From NCBI GenBank assembly GCA_017461685.1, contig JAFTXF010000094.1:1-36882 (forward strand): DNA of 36,882 nt, in the 5' to 3' direction. The stretch is from Lachnospiraceae bacterium. GTDB lineage: Bacteria > Bacillota > Clostridia > Lachnospirales > Lachnospiraceae. Below, piece after piece: positions 8,261 through 16,503 of this stretch. Made by a program: the position numbers and the translations under genes. Positions within the stretch are counted from its first letter, which is position 1. Every line of letters begins with the position of its first letter. The notes under the pieces were generated by a model. The model saw nothing but the letters and a program-made list of their open reading frames with translations. It was not told where the DNA came from and ran no database searches.

Positions 8261-8443
8261 TATGAGGGGGAGATAGTGAATGTATCAACTATCTGTAATA
8301 TACTATAACGTAAAAATGTGTTAGAAATATGTCCATTTCATAAAAAACAAATGAAGTTTCTTAAGAAAGGCGGAAGAAAATATGAAGGAAAGGTTGGAAT
8401 AATATATAATTTCTTAAACTCGTCATGCATCCCAATCCCCTGG

Positions 8444-8472
8444 TTGAAAAATCCTTACAAGTGTGGTATGAT
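8444..8472 (+). promoter_or_regulatory. Predicted sigma-A promoter for murE
   Basis: TTGAAA (8444-8449) and TATGAT (8467-8472) are separated by 17 bp, each 5/6 to consensus. The predicted start is near 8480, about 37 nt before ATG 8517, which has a strong AGGAGG site (8506 region). This supports murE beginning a new transcription unit after the recJ terminator. Confidence 0.7.
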
Positions 8473-8516
8473 AATTTAGTATTAAAGTCGGTTAGTATGC
8501 CTATCAGGAGGTTAAT

Positions 8517-10079
8517 ATGAAACTGAACACAAATTTAACTTATTTACTGAAGAGTTTAGAATATACAGTTTTGCAGGGGAATGTGGAAGGTGAGGTTACC
8601 GCTGTAGTGAATGATTCCCGCAAGGTATGCCCGGGATGCTTGTTTATCTGCATTTCAGGTGCTGTTTTTGACGGCCACGCATATGCGGGAGAGGTGGCAG
8701 ACAAGGGAGCAAAGGTACTGATTGTTGAAAAGCCTGTGGAGGTACCAGAGGATGTCACAGTCATTCAGGTGGCAGATACCCGTTATGCCATGGCTTTTAT
8801 TTCGGCTGCGTACTTTGACCATCCGGCAGAAAAGCTAAAGACCATTGGTATTACCGGTACAAAAGGCAAGACTACCACAGCGTGTCTGGTGAAGGCTATT
8901 TTAGAGAATACCGGTTTAAAGGTAGGATTGATTGGAACCATTGAAACGATTATCGGCGACAGACATATTCCTGCTGCCAATACTACACCGGAATCTTATA
9001 CTTTACAGCAGTATTTTGCAGAGATGGTGGAAGCAGGTCTGGATGCAGTCGTTATGGAAGTGTCCAGTCAGGCACTTATGCTTCACAGAACCCAGGGGTT
9101 TATATTTGATTATGGTATTTTTACGAATCTGGAGCCGGACCACATCGGACCGGCTGAGCATGAGAGCTTTGAGGAGTATTTAGCATGTAAGGGGCGTTTG
9201 TTTAAGCAGTGCCGGGTAGGCATTGTCAACGGGGATGACAGTCATGTGAATGAAGTGATTGCCGGACATACCTGCAGTATTGAGCGCTACGGCTTTGGTG
9301 ATGCCAATGATTTACAGGCGGTGAATGCCCGTCTTGTGAAGACACCGGGCCGTCTGGGAGCCGCTTTTGAGGTGGTGATTCGCCAGCCGGGACGGGTGAT
9401 GGGTGAGAAAGTTAAAAGCTATTTAAAAGGGAGCTGCAATCAGAGAGAAATTCCGGCAGATTCCTATATTCTGTCCGCACAGATTGCATCTCCGGGCAGA
9501 TTCAGTATATATAATGCCATGACTGCCATTGCCATTTGTCTGCACTTTGGTGCCGGTCAGGATGCCATCAGGCAAGCACTTTTAGAGGCCAAGGTGAAGG
9601 GACGAATCGAGATGGTGCCGGTTTCTGACGATTTTACATTGATGATTGATTATGCACACAATGCTATGTCTTTGGTGAGCCTGCTTACTACCTTAAAGGA
9701 GTATGAGCCGAACCGCCTGGTTTGTCTGTTTGGCTGCGGAGGCAATCGCTCCAAGCTTCGCCGTTATGAAATGGGCGAGGTCAGCGGCAGACTGGCAGAT
9801 TTGACAATTATTACGTCAGACAATCCACGCTTTGAGAAGCCTCAGGATATTATAGACGATATCAAGGTCGGAATCGCCAAAACTGACGGCGCATATGTGG
9901 AGATTTGTGACCGTAAGGAAGCCATTTGCTATGCTATAAAGCATGGCCAGCCGGGGGATATTATCGTGTTAGCCGGCAAGGGGCATGAGGATTATCAGGA
10001 GATTGAGGGCGTGAAGCATCCAATGGATGAGCGCGTGCTGATTACAGAAGTCCTTACGGAAGAGAATATGTGTAAATAG
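8517..10079 (+). CDS. murE: UDP-MurNAc-tripeptide synthetase (meso-DAP-adding MurE)
   Basis: Cytosolic peptidoglycan precursor ligase adding the third residue to UDP-MurNAc-L-Ala-D-Glu. Of 520 residues, the N-terminal UDP-binding domain has 'VNDSRKVCPGCLFICI'. The ATP loop 'GITGTKGKTTTACLVK' lies near residues 112-127, with 'NTTPESY' and 'MEVSSQAL' after it. The C-terminal domain has 'KGRIEMV', 'IDYAHNAMSLVSLL' and 'FGCGGNRSKLRRYEMG'. 'DNPR' at residues 435-438 is the signature for meso-diaminopimelate rather than lysine. A polar insertion at about 285-320 is somewhat longer than usual. It stands apart from any dcw cluster and has its own promoter. Palindromic element copy 2 begins 5 nt after its stop, with no clear terminator before priA, so read-through into priA is plausible. 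Confidence 0.95.
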   Translation: MKLNTNLTYLLKSLEYTVLQGNVEGEVTAVVNDSRKVCPGCLFICISGAVFDGHAYAGEVADKGAKVLIVEKPVEVPEDVTVIQVADTRYAMAFISAAYFDHPAEKLKTIGITGTKGKTTTACLVKAILENTGLKVGLIGTIETIIGDRHIPAANTTPESYTLQQYFAEMVEAGLDAVVMEVSSQALMLHRTQGFIFDYGIFTNLEPDHIGPAEHESFEEYLACKGRLFKQCRVGIVNGDDSHVNEVIAGHTCSIERYGFGDANDLQAVNARLVKTPGRLGAAFEVVIRQPGRVMGEKVKSYLKGSCNQREIPADSYILSAQIASPGRFSIYNAMTAIAICLHFGAGQDAIRQALLEAKVKGRIEMVPVSDDFTLMIDYAHNAMSLVSLLTTLKEYEPNRLVCLFGCGGNRSKLRRYEMGEVSGRLADLTIITSDNPRFEKPQDIIDDIKVGIAKTDGAYVEICDRKEAICYAIKHGQPGDIIVLAGKGHEDYQEIEGVKHPMDERVLITEVLTEENMCK

Positions 10080-10083
10080 TTAT

Positions 10084-10288
10084 GGTAAGGGATTGTGGAA
10101 CCTGACAGCAGCCTGCGGTTGCAATATATGTTCTGGCTGAAGGGCCTTGAAAAACGTCGGTCCTTAGCAAAGCAAGGTGGCAGCCGCAGCCTGAGCTTAG
10201 TACCGTTACGTATTTTCATGGAGTGAGAACGTCCCTGAAGCAGAACATATATTGCAACCGCAGGCTGCCGACAGGTTCCGCACTTACC
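10084..10288. repeat. Palindromic structured element, copy 2 (205 bp)
   Basis: The inner arms (10095-10133 and 10243-10281) are 39-mer inverted repeats with two mismatched positions and one T-G wobble. GGTAAG (10084-10089) and CTTACC (10283-10288) add an outer stem. The core between the 39-mers (10134-10242) is 109 nt, exactly as in copy 1 at 3635-3743, and aligns without gaps at about 79% identity by hand count. Conserved blocks are GGGCCTTGAAAA, CGGTCCTTAGC, AAGCAAGGTG and CTGAGCTTAGTACCG. It fills the murE-priA gap and ends 26 nt before the priA start, so it is probably transcribed with these genes. Confidence 0.9.
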
Positions 10289-10314
10289 CGGGAAAAAATC
10301 AGAAAGGAGAGGGT

Positions 10315-12543
10315 ATGGAAATTTATGCAGACATCATTGTAGACATTACCCATGAAAAATTAGACCGCCCTTTCCAATACCGGATTCCGGAGGCGCTTTC
10401 GGAGGAGGTCACGGTAGGATGTCAGGTGATAGTACCGTTCGGTGCTGCCAATAAAATCATCAGTGGTTATTGTATTGGTATTAGCTGCGAGACGGATTTT
10501 GACCCGGCCAAAATCAAAGATATTGTCTCCGTAAAGGAAGGCAGTACCACCATGGAAAGCCGGGAGATTCTGTTGGCAGATTTTATCAAGCGCCGCTATG
10601 GCGTGACCATGATTCAGGCATTAAAGACGGTTCTGCTGGTGAAGCATACGGTAAAGGCTATTGTCAAAAAGAGCATTTGCCGTGGTAAGCCGCTTAAAGA
10701 ACTGCAAAGCTACTACGATACCATCAAGGAAAAGGGCAATCAAAGAGCCAAAGCCAGATTGTTGGAAGCACTTTTAGACAGGGAAGAGATTCCACTGGAG
10801 GAGGTAAACCATAAGCTGGAAATCGGTGCCGGTACGATAAAGCTTCTAGAAGAAAGCGGTTATATTGCACTGAAAACCGAAAATCAATACCGAGATCCTG
10901 TGCATATGGAACATATACAGCAGGAGGGCTTTGCATTAAGTGCGGAGCAGCAGCATATTGTAGATGTCATTATCGGAGCGCTTGATGACTGTGGCAAATA
11001 TTACATTCACGGCATTACAGGAAGCGGCAAGACAGCTGTTTATATAGAATTAATTGAGGAAATACTGAAAAGAGGACGGCAGGCGATAGTGCTGATACCG
11101 GAGATTTCTCTCACCTATCAGACTTTAAAGAGGTTTTACGCCAGATTTGGCAGCAAGGTATCGGTGATGAATTCTACCCTGTCCGCAGGCGAAAAATACG
11201 ACCAGATGCAAAGAGCCATGAACGGTGACATTCAGGTAATTATCGGTCCTCGCTCAGCTTTATTTACACCATTTCCAAATCTGGGACTGGTGATTATAGA
11301 CGAAGAGCACGAGCCATCTTATAAGTCAGAGCAAAGTCCCAAGTATCATGCCAGAGAGGTGGCGGAGGAGGTTGCAAGGCTGAGCGGTGCCAGTTTGGTA
11401 TTTGGCAGTGCCACTCCTTCTATGGAAGCTTATCAGCAGGTAAAACAGGGGCGGTTTCAACTTTTTAAATTAGAAAAGCGTCTCACAGGAGGTGCTCTTC
11501 CAAGGGTTGAGATCGTAGACCTGAGGGAAGAATTGAGAAATGGAAACCGCAGTATTTTCAGCCTGAGCCTTCAGCAGAAGATGGCCGAGCGGCTGCAGCG
11601 AAGAGAGCAGTTTATGCTGTTTTTAAACCGAAGAGGGTATTCCGGCTTTATCAGTTGCAGAAGCTGCGGACATGTGATGCGGTGTCCTCACTGTGATGTG
11701 TCTCTTTCAGAGCACCGGGATGGCAGGCTGCATTGTCATTATTGCGGTTACAGTGCCCCGGGCGTGAAGCTTTGTCCGGAGTGCGGTTCCAAATATATTT
11801 TGGGTTTTAAAGTGGGCACCCAGCAAATCGAGGAGAAATTAAAGGAGTTATTTCCTGAGATTCGGGTACTGCGCATGGATGCAGACACCACCAAGACCAA
11901 GGCCAGCTATGAGCAGATTCTATCGGCTTTTGCCGGAGGGCAAGCCGATGTACTGTTAGGAACCCAGATGATTGTTAAAGGGCATGATTTTCCGGGGGTG
12001 ACTTTGGTAGGCGTATTGGCTGCGGATATGTCTTTGGCATTTGGAGATTATAGAAGCGGCGAGAGAACCTTTCAGCTTTTAACCCAGGCGGCAGGCAGAG
12101 CAGGGCGCGGTAAGCTTCCCGGCGAGGTGGTGATTCAGACCTATCAGCCGGAACACTACAGCGTACAGTTTGCGGCAGCTCAGGATTTTGAAGGCTTTTA
12201 TGAGCAGGAGATGGCTTACAGAGAACTGATGCAGTATCCGCCTGCAGGGCATATGATGGCCATTCAGATATTTGGGGAAAAGGAAGCCAGGGTAAAAGCC
12301 CTTGCGGAGGATTTCGGAGATTATCTCAAGGTTTTAACGAAGAACAAACCGATTCAGGTATTGGGGCCGACTGTGGCCGCCATTGCTAAGATAAAAGACA
12401 TTTATCGGTATGTGATTTATGTAAAAGCGGCAAAAACGGAAACACTATTACTATTAAAAAATGCACTGGATGAACGAAAGATAACAATGCATAGCGGGCA
12501 GGAAATCGTGCAATATGATTTTGACCCCGTAAATACATTTTAA
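10315..12543 (+). CDS. priA: Primosomal protein N' (replication restart helicase PriA)
   Basis: 3'-5' superfamily 2 helicase that reloads the replisome at stalled forks. Starting at ATG 10315 (GGAGAGG just upstream) gives 742 residues; the frame is open back to 10252, but that part is palindromic element 2. The N-terminus 'YADIIVDITHEKLDRPFQY' is the 3'-end-binding domain. Walker A is 'GITGSGKTAVY' (233-243), with K239. The DEEH box is at 329-332, followed by 'SPKYHAREVA' and 'LVFGSATPSMEA'. The zinc-binding insertion, with paired cysteines, spans about 447-495 ('CGHVMRCPHCDVSLSEH', 'CHYCG', 'CPECGS'). 'GTQMIVKGHDFPGVTLVGVL' and 'QAAGRAGRG' are the later helicase motifs. It heads the operon-like run priA-def-fmt. 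Confidence 0.97.
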   Translation: MEIYADIIVDITHEKLDRPFQYRIPEALSEEVTVGCQVIVPFGAANKIISGYCIGISCETDFDPAKIKDIVSVKEGSTTMESREILLADFIKRRYGVTMIQALKTVLLVKHTVKAIVKKSICRGKPLKELQSYYDTIKEKGNQRAKARLLEALLDREEIPLEEVNHKLEIGAGTIKLLEESGYIALKTENQYRDPVHMEHIQQEGFALSAEQQHIVDVIIGALDDCGKYYIHGITGSGKTAVYIELIEEILKRGRQAIVLIPEISLTYQTLKRFYARFGSKVSVMNSTLSAGEKYDQMQRAMNGDIQVIIGPRSALFTPFPNLGLVIIDEEHEPSYKSEQSPKYHAREVAEEVARLSGASLVFGSATPSMEAYQQVKQGRFQLFKLEKRLTGGALPRVEIVDLREELRNGNRSIFSLSLQQKMAERLQRREQFMLFLNRRGYSGFISCRSCGHVMRCPHCDVSLSEHRDGRLHCHYCGYSAPGVKLCPECGSKYILGFKVGTQQIEEKLKELFPEIRVLRMDADTTKTKASYEQILSAFAGGQADVLLGTQMIVKGHDFPGVTLVGVLAADMSLAFGDYRSGERTFQLLTQAAGRAGRGKLPGEVVIQTYQPEHYSVQFAAAQDFEGFYEQEMAYRELMQYPPAGHMMAIQIFGEKEARVKALAEDFGDYLKVLTKNKPIQVLGPTVAAIAKIKDIYRYVIYVKAAKTETLLLLKNALDERKITMHSGQEIVQYDFDPVNTF

Positions 12544-12555
12544 GGAGATGGAAAA

Positions 12556-13032
12556 ATGGCAATTCGTACAATTAGAGAAATGGGAGATGAGATTTTAACG
12601 AAGGTGTGTAAGGAAGTAAAAATGATGACGCCGAGAACAGAGGAATTGATTGACGACATGTTTGAAACCATGTATGAGTCTAACGGCGTCGGCCTTGCAG
12701 CACCGCAGGTTGGTATTTTGAAGAGAATCGCAGTGATTGACTGTACCGGGGAGGACCCGATTTTATTGATTAATCCGGTGATTCTGGAAACGGCAGGCGA
12801 GCAGACCGGTCAGGAAGGTTGTCTTTCTGTGCCGGGCAAGGCAGGTCAGGTGACCAGACCGAATTATGTAAAAGTTAAAGCACAGGACATCGATATGGAG
12901 TGGTTCGAGTTAGAGGCAGAGGAATTACTGGCAAGAGCTATTTGTCACGAATTGGAGCATTTGGACGGACATCTTTATGTGGAAAGAGTGGAAGGACCTC
13001 TGGTAGATGTAACATACGAGGATGAGGAATAA
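12556..13032 (+). CDS. def: Peptide deformylase
   Basis: Fe2+/metal hydrolase removing the N-formyl group from nascent proteins at the ribosome. All three motifs are present: 'GVGLAAPQ' (44-51), 'EGCLS' (87-91, metal ligand C89) and HELEH (131-135, with H131, E132, H135). 158 residues is normal for the class. AGGAG lies 9-10 nt before ATG 12556, and the gene follows priA by 12 nt. Beyond the TAA at 13030-13032, the same frame stays open for 31 codons in an acidic, coding-like stretch and ends at a TGA that overlaps the fmt start. That may be a lost C-terminal tail, or chance. Confidence 0.97.
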   Translation: MAIRTIREMGDEILTKVCKEVKMMTPRTEELIDDMFETMYESNGVGLAAPQVGILKRIAVIDCTGEDPILLINPVILETAGEQTGQEGCLSVPGKAGQVTRPNYVKVKAQDIDMEWFELEAEELLARAICHELEHLDGHLYVERVEGPLVDVTYEDEE

Positions 13033-13124
13033 GAGGACTGTTCACAACAGGCCGAAGCAGTTGGTGAGGAATCGTATGAAAGTGATGATACGGTTATCCT
13101 TACAGAAAGAGGTTTTGGTAATTT

Positions 13125-14072
13125 ATGAAGATTGTTTTTATGGGAACTCCTGATTTTGCAGCAGGTGCGTTAGAAGCGCTGATTGCAGCAGGTCATGAGA
13201 TTACAGCAGTATATACCCAGCCGGATAAGCCAAAAGGCAGGGGCAAGGAAGTGCAGATGACACCGGTAAAGGAACTGGCATTAAAGCATGACATTCCGGT
13301 ATATCAGCCTCGCCGTATTAAGGAAGCTGAGGAAGTGGAGAAGCTTCGTCAGATACCGGCTGATATTTTTGTGGTAGCAGCTTTCGGTCAGATTGTGTCT
13401 CAGGAAATTCTGGACATTCCAAAGTATGGATGTGTCAATATTCATGCCTCTTTGCTGCCGAAATACCGCGGCGCGGCACCGATTCAGTGGGCGGTGATTG
13501 ACGGAGAGGAAAAGACCGGTGTGACTATTATGCAGATGAATGCGGGGATTGATACCGGCGACATTTTATATACCAAGGAATATGTGCTCGAACCCAAGGA
13601 AACCGGTGCCAGTTTGTTTGATAAGCTGATGGTATTGGGAGCAGAAGCGATTGTGGAAGCGCTGCCGTTACTGGAGACGGGAAAGCTGACGCCTACCCCA
13701 CAGGATCATACAAAGGCAACTCACGCCGCAAAGCTTACCAAACAGCTTGGGGAATTGGATTTTGACAAATCTGCCGTGGAGTTGGAGCGTCTGATCAGGG
13801 GACTCAATTCCTGGCCAAGTGCGTATACGTATTACAAAGGAAAACAGCTGAAAATCTGGGAGGCTGAGGTTGTAGGGATACCGGAAGTACAGAACGAATC
13901 AGGCATGCAGCCGGGTACGGTTATTGCTGTGGATAAGCAGAGCTTTACCGTGGCAGCCGGCGACGGCGCCCTCAAGATAACCGAGCTTCAGATAGAAGGC
14001 AAAAAGCGTATGGCCTGCAAAGACTTTTTGTTGGGCTATCCTGTAGCGATAGGGGATAAATTGGGCCAATAA
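13125..14072 (+). CDS. fmt: Methionyl-tRNA formyltransferase
   Basis: Uses 10-formyl-THF to formylate Met-tRNA(fMet), the partner reaction of Def just upstream. The 315-residue length is typical. 'IVFMGTPDFAAGALEALI' opens the Rossmann fold. 'NIHASLLPKYRGAAPIQWA' (about 105-123; H107) holds the catalytic and formyl-THF site, then 'GVTIMQMNAGIDTGDIL' follows. The C-terminal OB-like tRNA-binding domain starts near 205 ('LIRGLNSWPSAYTYYKGKQLKIWEAEVV'). An AGAGG site lies 9 nt before the ATG. The 92-nt gap from def carries the open in-frame tail noted for def. Confidence 0.97.
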   Translation: MKIVFMGTPDFAAGALEALIAAGHEITAVYTQPDKPKGRGKEVQMTPVKELALKHDIPVYQPRRIKEAEEVEKLRQIPADIFVVAAFGQIVSQEILDIPKYGCVNIHASLLPKYRGAAPIQWAVIDGEEKTGVTIMQMNAGIDTGDILYTKEYVLEPKETGASLFDKLMVLGAEAIVEALPLLETGKLTPTPQDHTKATHAAKLTKQLGELDFDKSAVELERLIRGLNSWPSAYTYYKGKQLKIWEAEVVGIPEVQNESGMQPGTVIAVDKQSFTVAAGDGALKITELQIEGKKRMACKDFLLGYPVAIGDKLGQ

Positions 14073-14213
14073 TACACATTCTTATGAGAGGGATATTATT
14101 TAAAAGTACAATAAAGATAAGTGAAAACGGTTGACGCTATGGAATGAATATTTCGCGAAACGGACCTGAGATTCATGAATCGATTACAGAAAGCGTAAAG
14201 AGAGGTAATGAGA

Positions 14214-14939
14214 ATGTTATTATTCGGTTATTACGGAAGTCCTATTTTTTATGGATTTGACAGGACTTATATCCTTGTTTTAATTGCAGCGATTTTCAGT
14301 ATATGGGCCAGTGCCCGTGTGAATTCCACATACAATAAATACGCGCAGGTGCGCTCCATGCAGGGCATGACCGGCGCAGAAGCGGCACAGCGTATTTTGT
14401 ATTATGCAGGTCTTAGTAATGTGCGTGTGGAGCATGTGGGCGGTAATCTGACAGACCATTATGACCCGAAGTCCAAGGTGCTTAGATTGTCTGACAGTAC
14501 CTATGGCAGTGCTTCCGTAGCAGCCATCGGAGTGGCGGCCCATGAGTGCGGCCATGCCATTCAGGACGCGGAAGGATATTCTCCGTTAAAGCTGCGCAGC
14601 ACTCTGGTGCCGGTGGCGAATCTGGGCAGTAAGCTTGGTATTCCGATTATTTTGCTGGGTGTGCTTTTGGGATCCAATTATACCTTGGTACAGATTGGTA
14701 TCTGGGCATTTTCTCTGGCAGTACTGTTTCAGCTTGTGACGCTGCCGGTGGAATTTAATGCATCTAACAGAGCCATTAAGATTTTGGACAGCAGAGGTAT
14801 TCTGGGGCAGGAAGAACTGGGCATGTGCAAGAAGGTATTATCTGCGGCAGCCATGACCTATGTGGCAGCAGCAGCGTCTTCTATTTTGCAGCTCTTAAGA
14901 CTGGTGCTGTTATTCGGCGGCCGCAGACGGGATGATTGA
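14214..14939 (+). CDS. Membrane zinc metallopeptidase (YugP / Zn_peptidase_2 family)
   Basis: About 241 residues. An N-terminal membrane helix (about residues 12-30, 'TYILVLIAAIFSIWASARV') is followed by a soluble metallopeptidase part. This has 'MTGAEAAQRILYYAGL' and 'LTDHYDPKSKVLRLS', then 'AAIGVAAHECGHAIQDAE' with the HExxH-type zinc site HECGH near residue 110. Two or three further hydrophobic segments follow (about 125-140, 145-165 and the C-terminal region). It matches the YugP-like neutral zinc peptidase family, whose substrates are not firmly known. Two ATGs (14208 and 14214) are possible; GAGG is 8 nt from the second and too close to the first, so I chose 14214. Its place between fmt and rsmB is common in Clostridia. 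The preceding gap (14073-14207) holds only the palindrome GATTCATGAATC (14170-14181). Confidence 0.88.
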   Translation: MLLFGYYGSPIFYGFDRTYILVLIAAIFSIWASARVNSTYNKYAQVRSMQGMTGAEAAQRILYYAGLSNVRVEHVGGNLTDHYDPKSKVLRLSDSTYGSASVAAIGVAAHECGHAIQDAEGYSPLKLRSTLVPVANLGSKLGIPIILLGVLLGSNYTLVQIGIWAFSLAVLFQLVTLPVEFNASNRAIKILDSRGILGQEELGMCKKVLSAAAMTYVAAAASSILQLLRLVLLFGGRRRDD

Positions 14940-15047
14940 GTATTTTGAATATACAGCTATGACACAAGACTGTTCACGGAGAGTGAGCGGTGCATGAGCC
15001 CGGGCAAACCGGGATTAGGATTTTAGTAGGAAGGACGGAGTTTACGT

Positions 15048-16403
15048 ATGGTAAACACAGTCAATACAAGAGAATTAGTACTGGACATTTTGCTGGCTAT
15101 TGAGAAGGGCGAGGACTTTTCTCACAAGCTTATCAAAGGTACTTTAGATAAATATGATTATTTGGAGCGTAAGGATAAGGCGTTTATCAAGCGTATTGTA
15201 GAGGGTACGCTGGAGCGTAGGATGTATCTGGATTTTGTGCTGAATGCTTTTTCTAATACGCCTGTTAATAAAATGAAGCCGCTAATCCGGTGTTTGATGC
15301 GTATGAGTGCTTATCAGGTACTTTTTATGGACCAGGTGCCGGACAGAGCAGTCTGCAATGAAGCGGTAAAGCTGGCTGCAAAACGTAAATTTGTGAATTT
15401 AAAAGGTTTTGTAAACGGTGTACTCCGTAAGCTGATTGACTCTAAGGAGCATTTACCGATGCCGGACAGAGCGAATCTGGCGGATTATTTGTCTATCACG
15501 TATTCTATGCCGGAATGGCTGGTGGACAAGTGGCTGGATGAGCTGGGTGCAGAGGTAACAGAGCAGATGCTTCAGAAGTTTTTGGAAGTAAGTCCGGTTA
15601 CCGTGCGTATCAAGTCCGGCGTCAGTGCAGAGGACAAAGAGTCACTGCTTAATCAGATGAAGGAACAGGGCATAGAAGTAACCGCACACCCGTATTTGCC
15701 TTATGCATACACTATTTCCCATTTGGAAGGCATGCATCAGGTTCCGGGATTTTCCCAGGGGCTGATTGCCGTGCAGGATGTGAGCAGCATGTTAGCAGTA
15801 GAGGCAGCCGGTATCAGGGCCGGTGATTTGGTGTTAGATGTATGTGCGGCACCGGGCGGCAAGGCCATGTTAGCTGCAGAGAAGACCGGACCGGAAGGGC
15901 TAGTCATTGCCAGAGATATTTCCGATATGAAGGTGTCCTTTATTGAGGAAAATGCAGGCAGAATGTGTCTGGACCAGATACGGGTACAGGTGCAGGACGC
16001 TACTGTTTTGGATGAGACAATGATTGGTAAGGCGGATGTAGTCATTGCCGATTTGCCATGCTCAGGTCTTGGCATTATTGCCAAAAAGCGGGATATCAAA
16101 TATAATGTAACACAGGAAAGTCTGGTGGAATTAAGGGAACTGCAGCGACAGATTCTGGATGTGGTCAGTCAGTACGTAAAGCCGGGCGGCACTCTGCTGT
16201 ACAGTACTTGTACCGTAAATCCGATGGAGAATGAGGACAACCGGACATATATTTTACAGGAACTTGGCTTTGAAGCAGTGAATATAGACACACAGTTGCC
16301 GGAAGCACTGTGCAGTGAAACCACCCGGGAAGGATATTTGCAGCTGATTCCTTCCGTGCATGAGACGGATGGATTTTTTATCAGCGTATTCCGCAGGAAA
16401 TAG
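15048..16403 (+). CDS. rsmB: 16S rRNA (cytosine-967-C5)-methyltransferase RsmB
   Basis: SAM-dependent m5C methyltransferase of 16S rRNA. The N-terminal NusB-like RNA-binding domain covers about residues 1-140 ('TRELVLDILLAIEKGEDFSHKLI', 'NLKGFVNGVLRKL'). The catalytic domain has 'LDVCAAPGGKAMLAAE' for SAM binding (about 263-278), then 'DLPCSGLGI' with Cys338 and 'YSTCTVNPMENEDN' with nucleophile Cys388, the two cysteines of this family. 451 residues is standard. It starts 108 nt after the zinc peptidase; the gap contains a short CCCGG/CCGGG hairpin and a GGACGGAG ribosome site. Confidence 0.95.
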   Translation: MVNTVNTRELVLDILLAIEKGEDFSHKLIKGTLDKYDYLERKDKAFIKRIVEGTLERRMYLDFVLNAFSNTPVNKMKPLIRCLMRMSAYQVLFMDQVPDRAVCNEAVKLAAKRKFVNLKGFVNGVLRKLIDSKEHLPMPDRANLADYLSITYSMPEWLVDKWLDELGAEVTEQMLQKFLEVSPVTVRIKSGVSAEDKESLLNQMKEQGIEVTAHPYLPYAYTISHLEGMHQVPGFSQGLIAVQDVSSMLAVEAAGIRAGDLVLDVCAAPGGKAMLAAEKTGPEGLVIARDISDMKVSFIEENAGRMCLDQIRVQVQDATVLDETMIGKADVVIADLPCSGLGIIAKKRDIKYNVTQESLVELRELQRQILDVVSQYVKPGGTLLYSTCTVNPMENEDNRTYILQELGFEAVNIDTQLPEALCSETTREGYLQLIPSVHETDGFFISVFRRK

Positions 16404-16503
16404 CGGATTACACAGAAAACAGGTTATAAAATAACTTTTGGTAATTGATTTCACATACCCGATAAAAAACAACAATAAAATGGTTTGGCAGAAAGGCATA
16501 CAT

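Noticed and set aside
10252..10314. Longer N-terminus of PriA starting in palindromic element 2
   Set aside because: The family start matches ATG 10315 with its own GGAGAGG site; the extra 21 codons are just the arm of the element.
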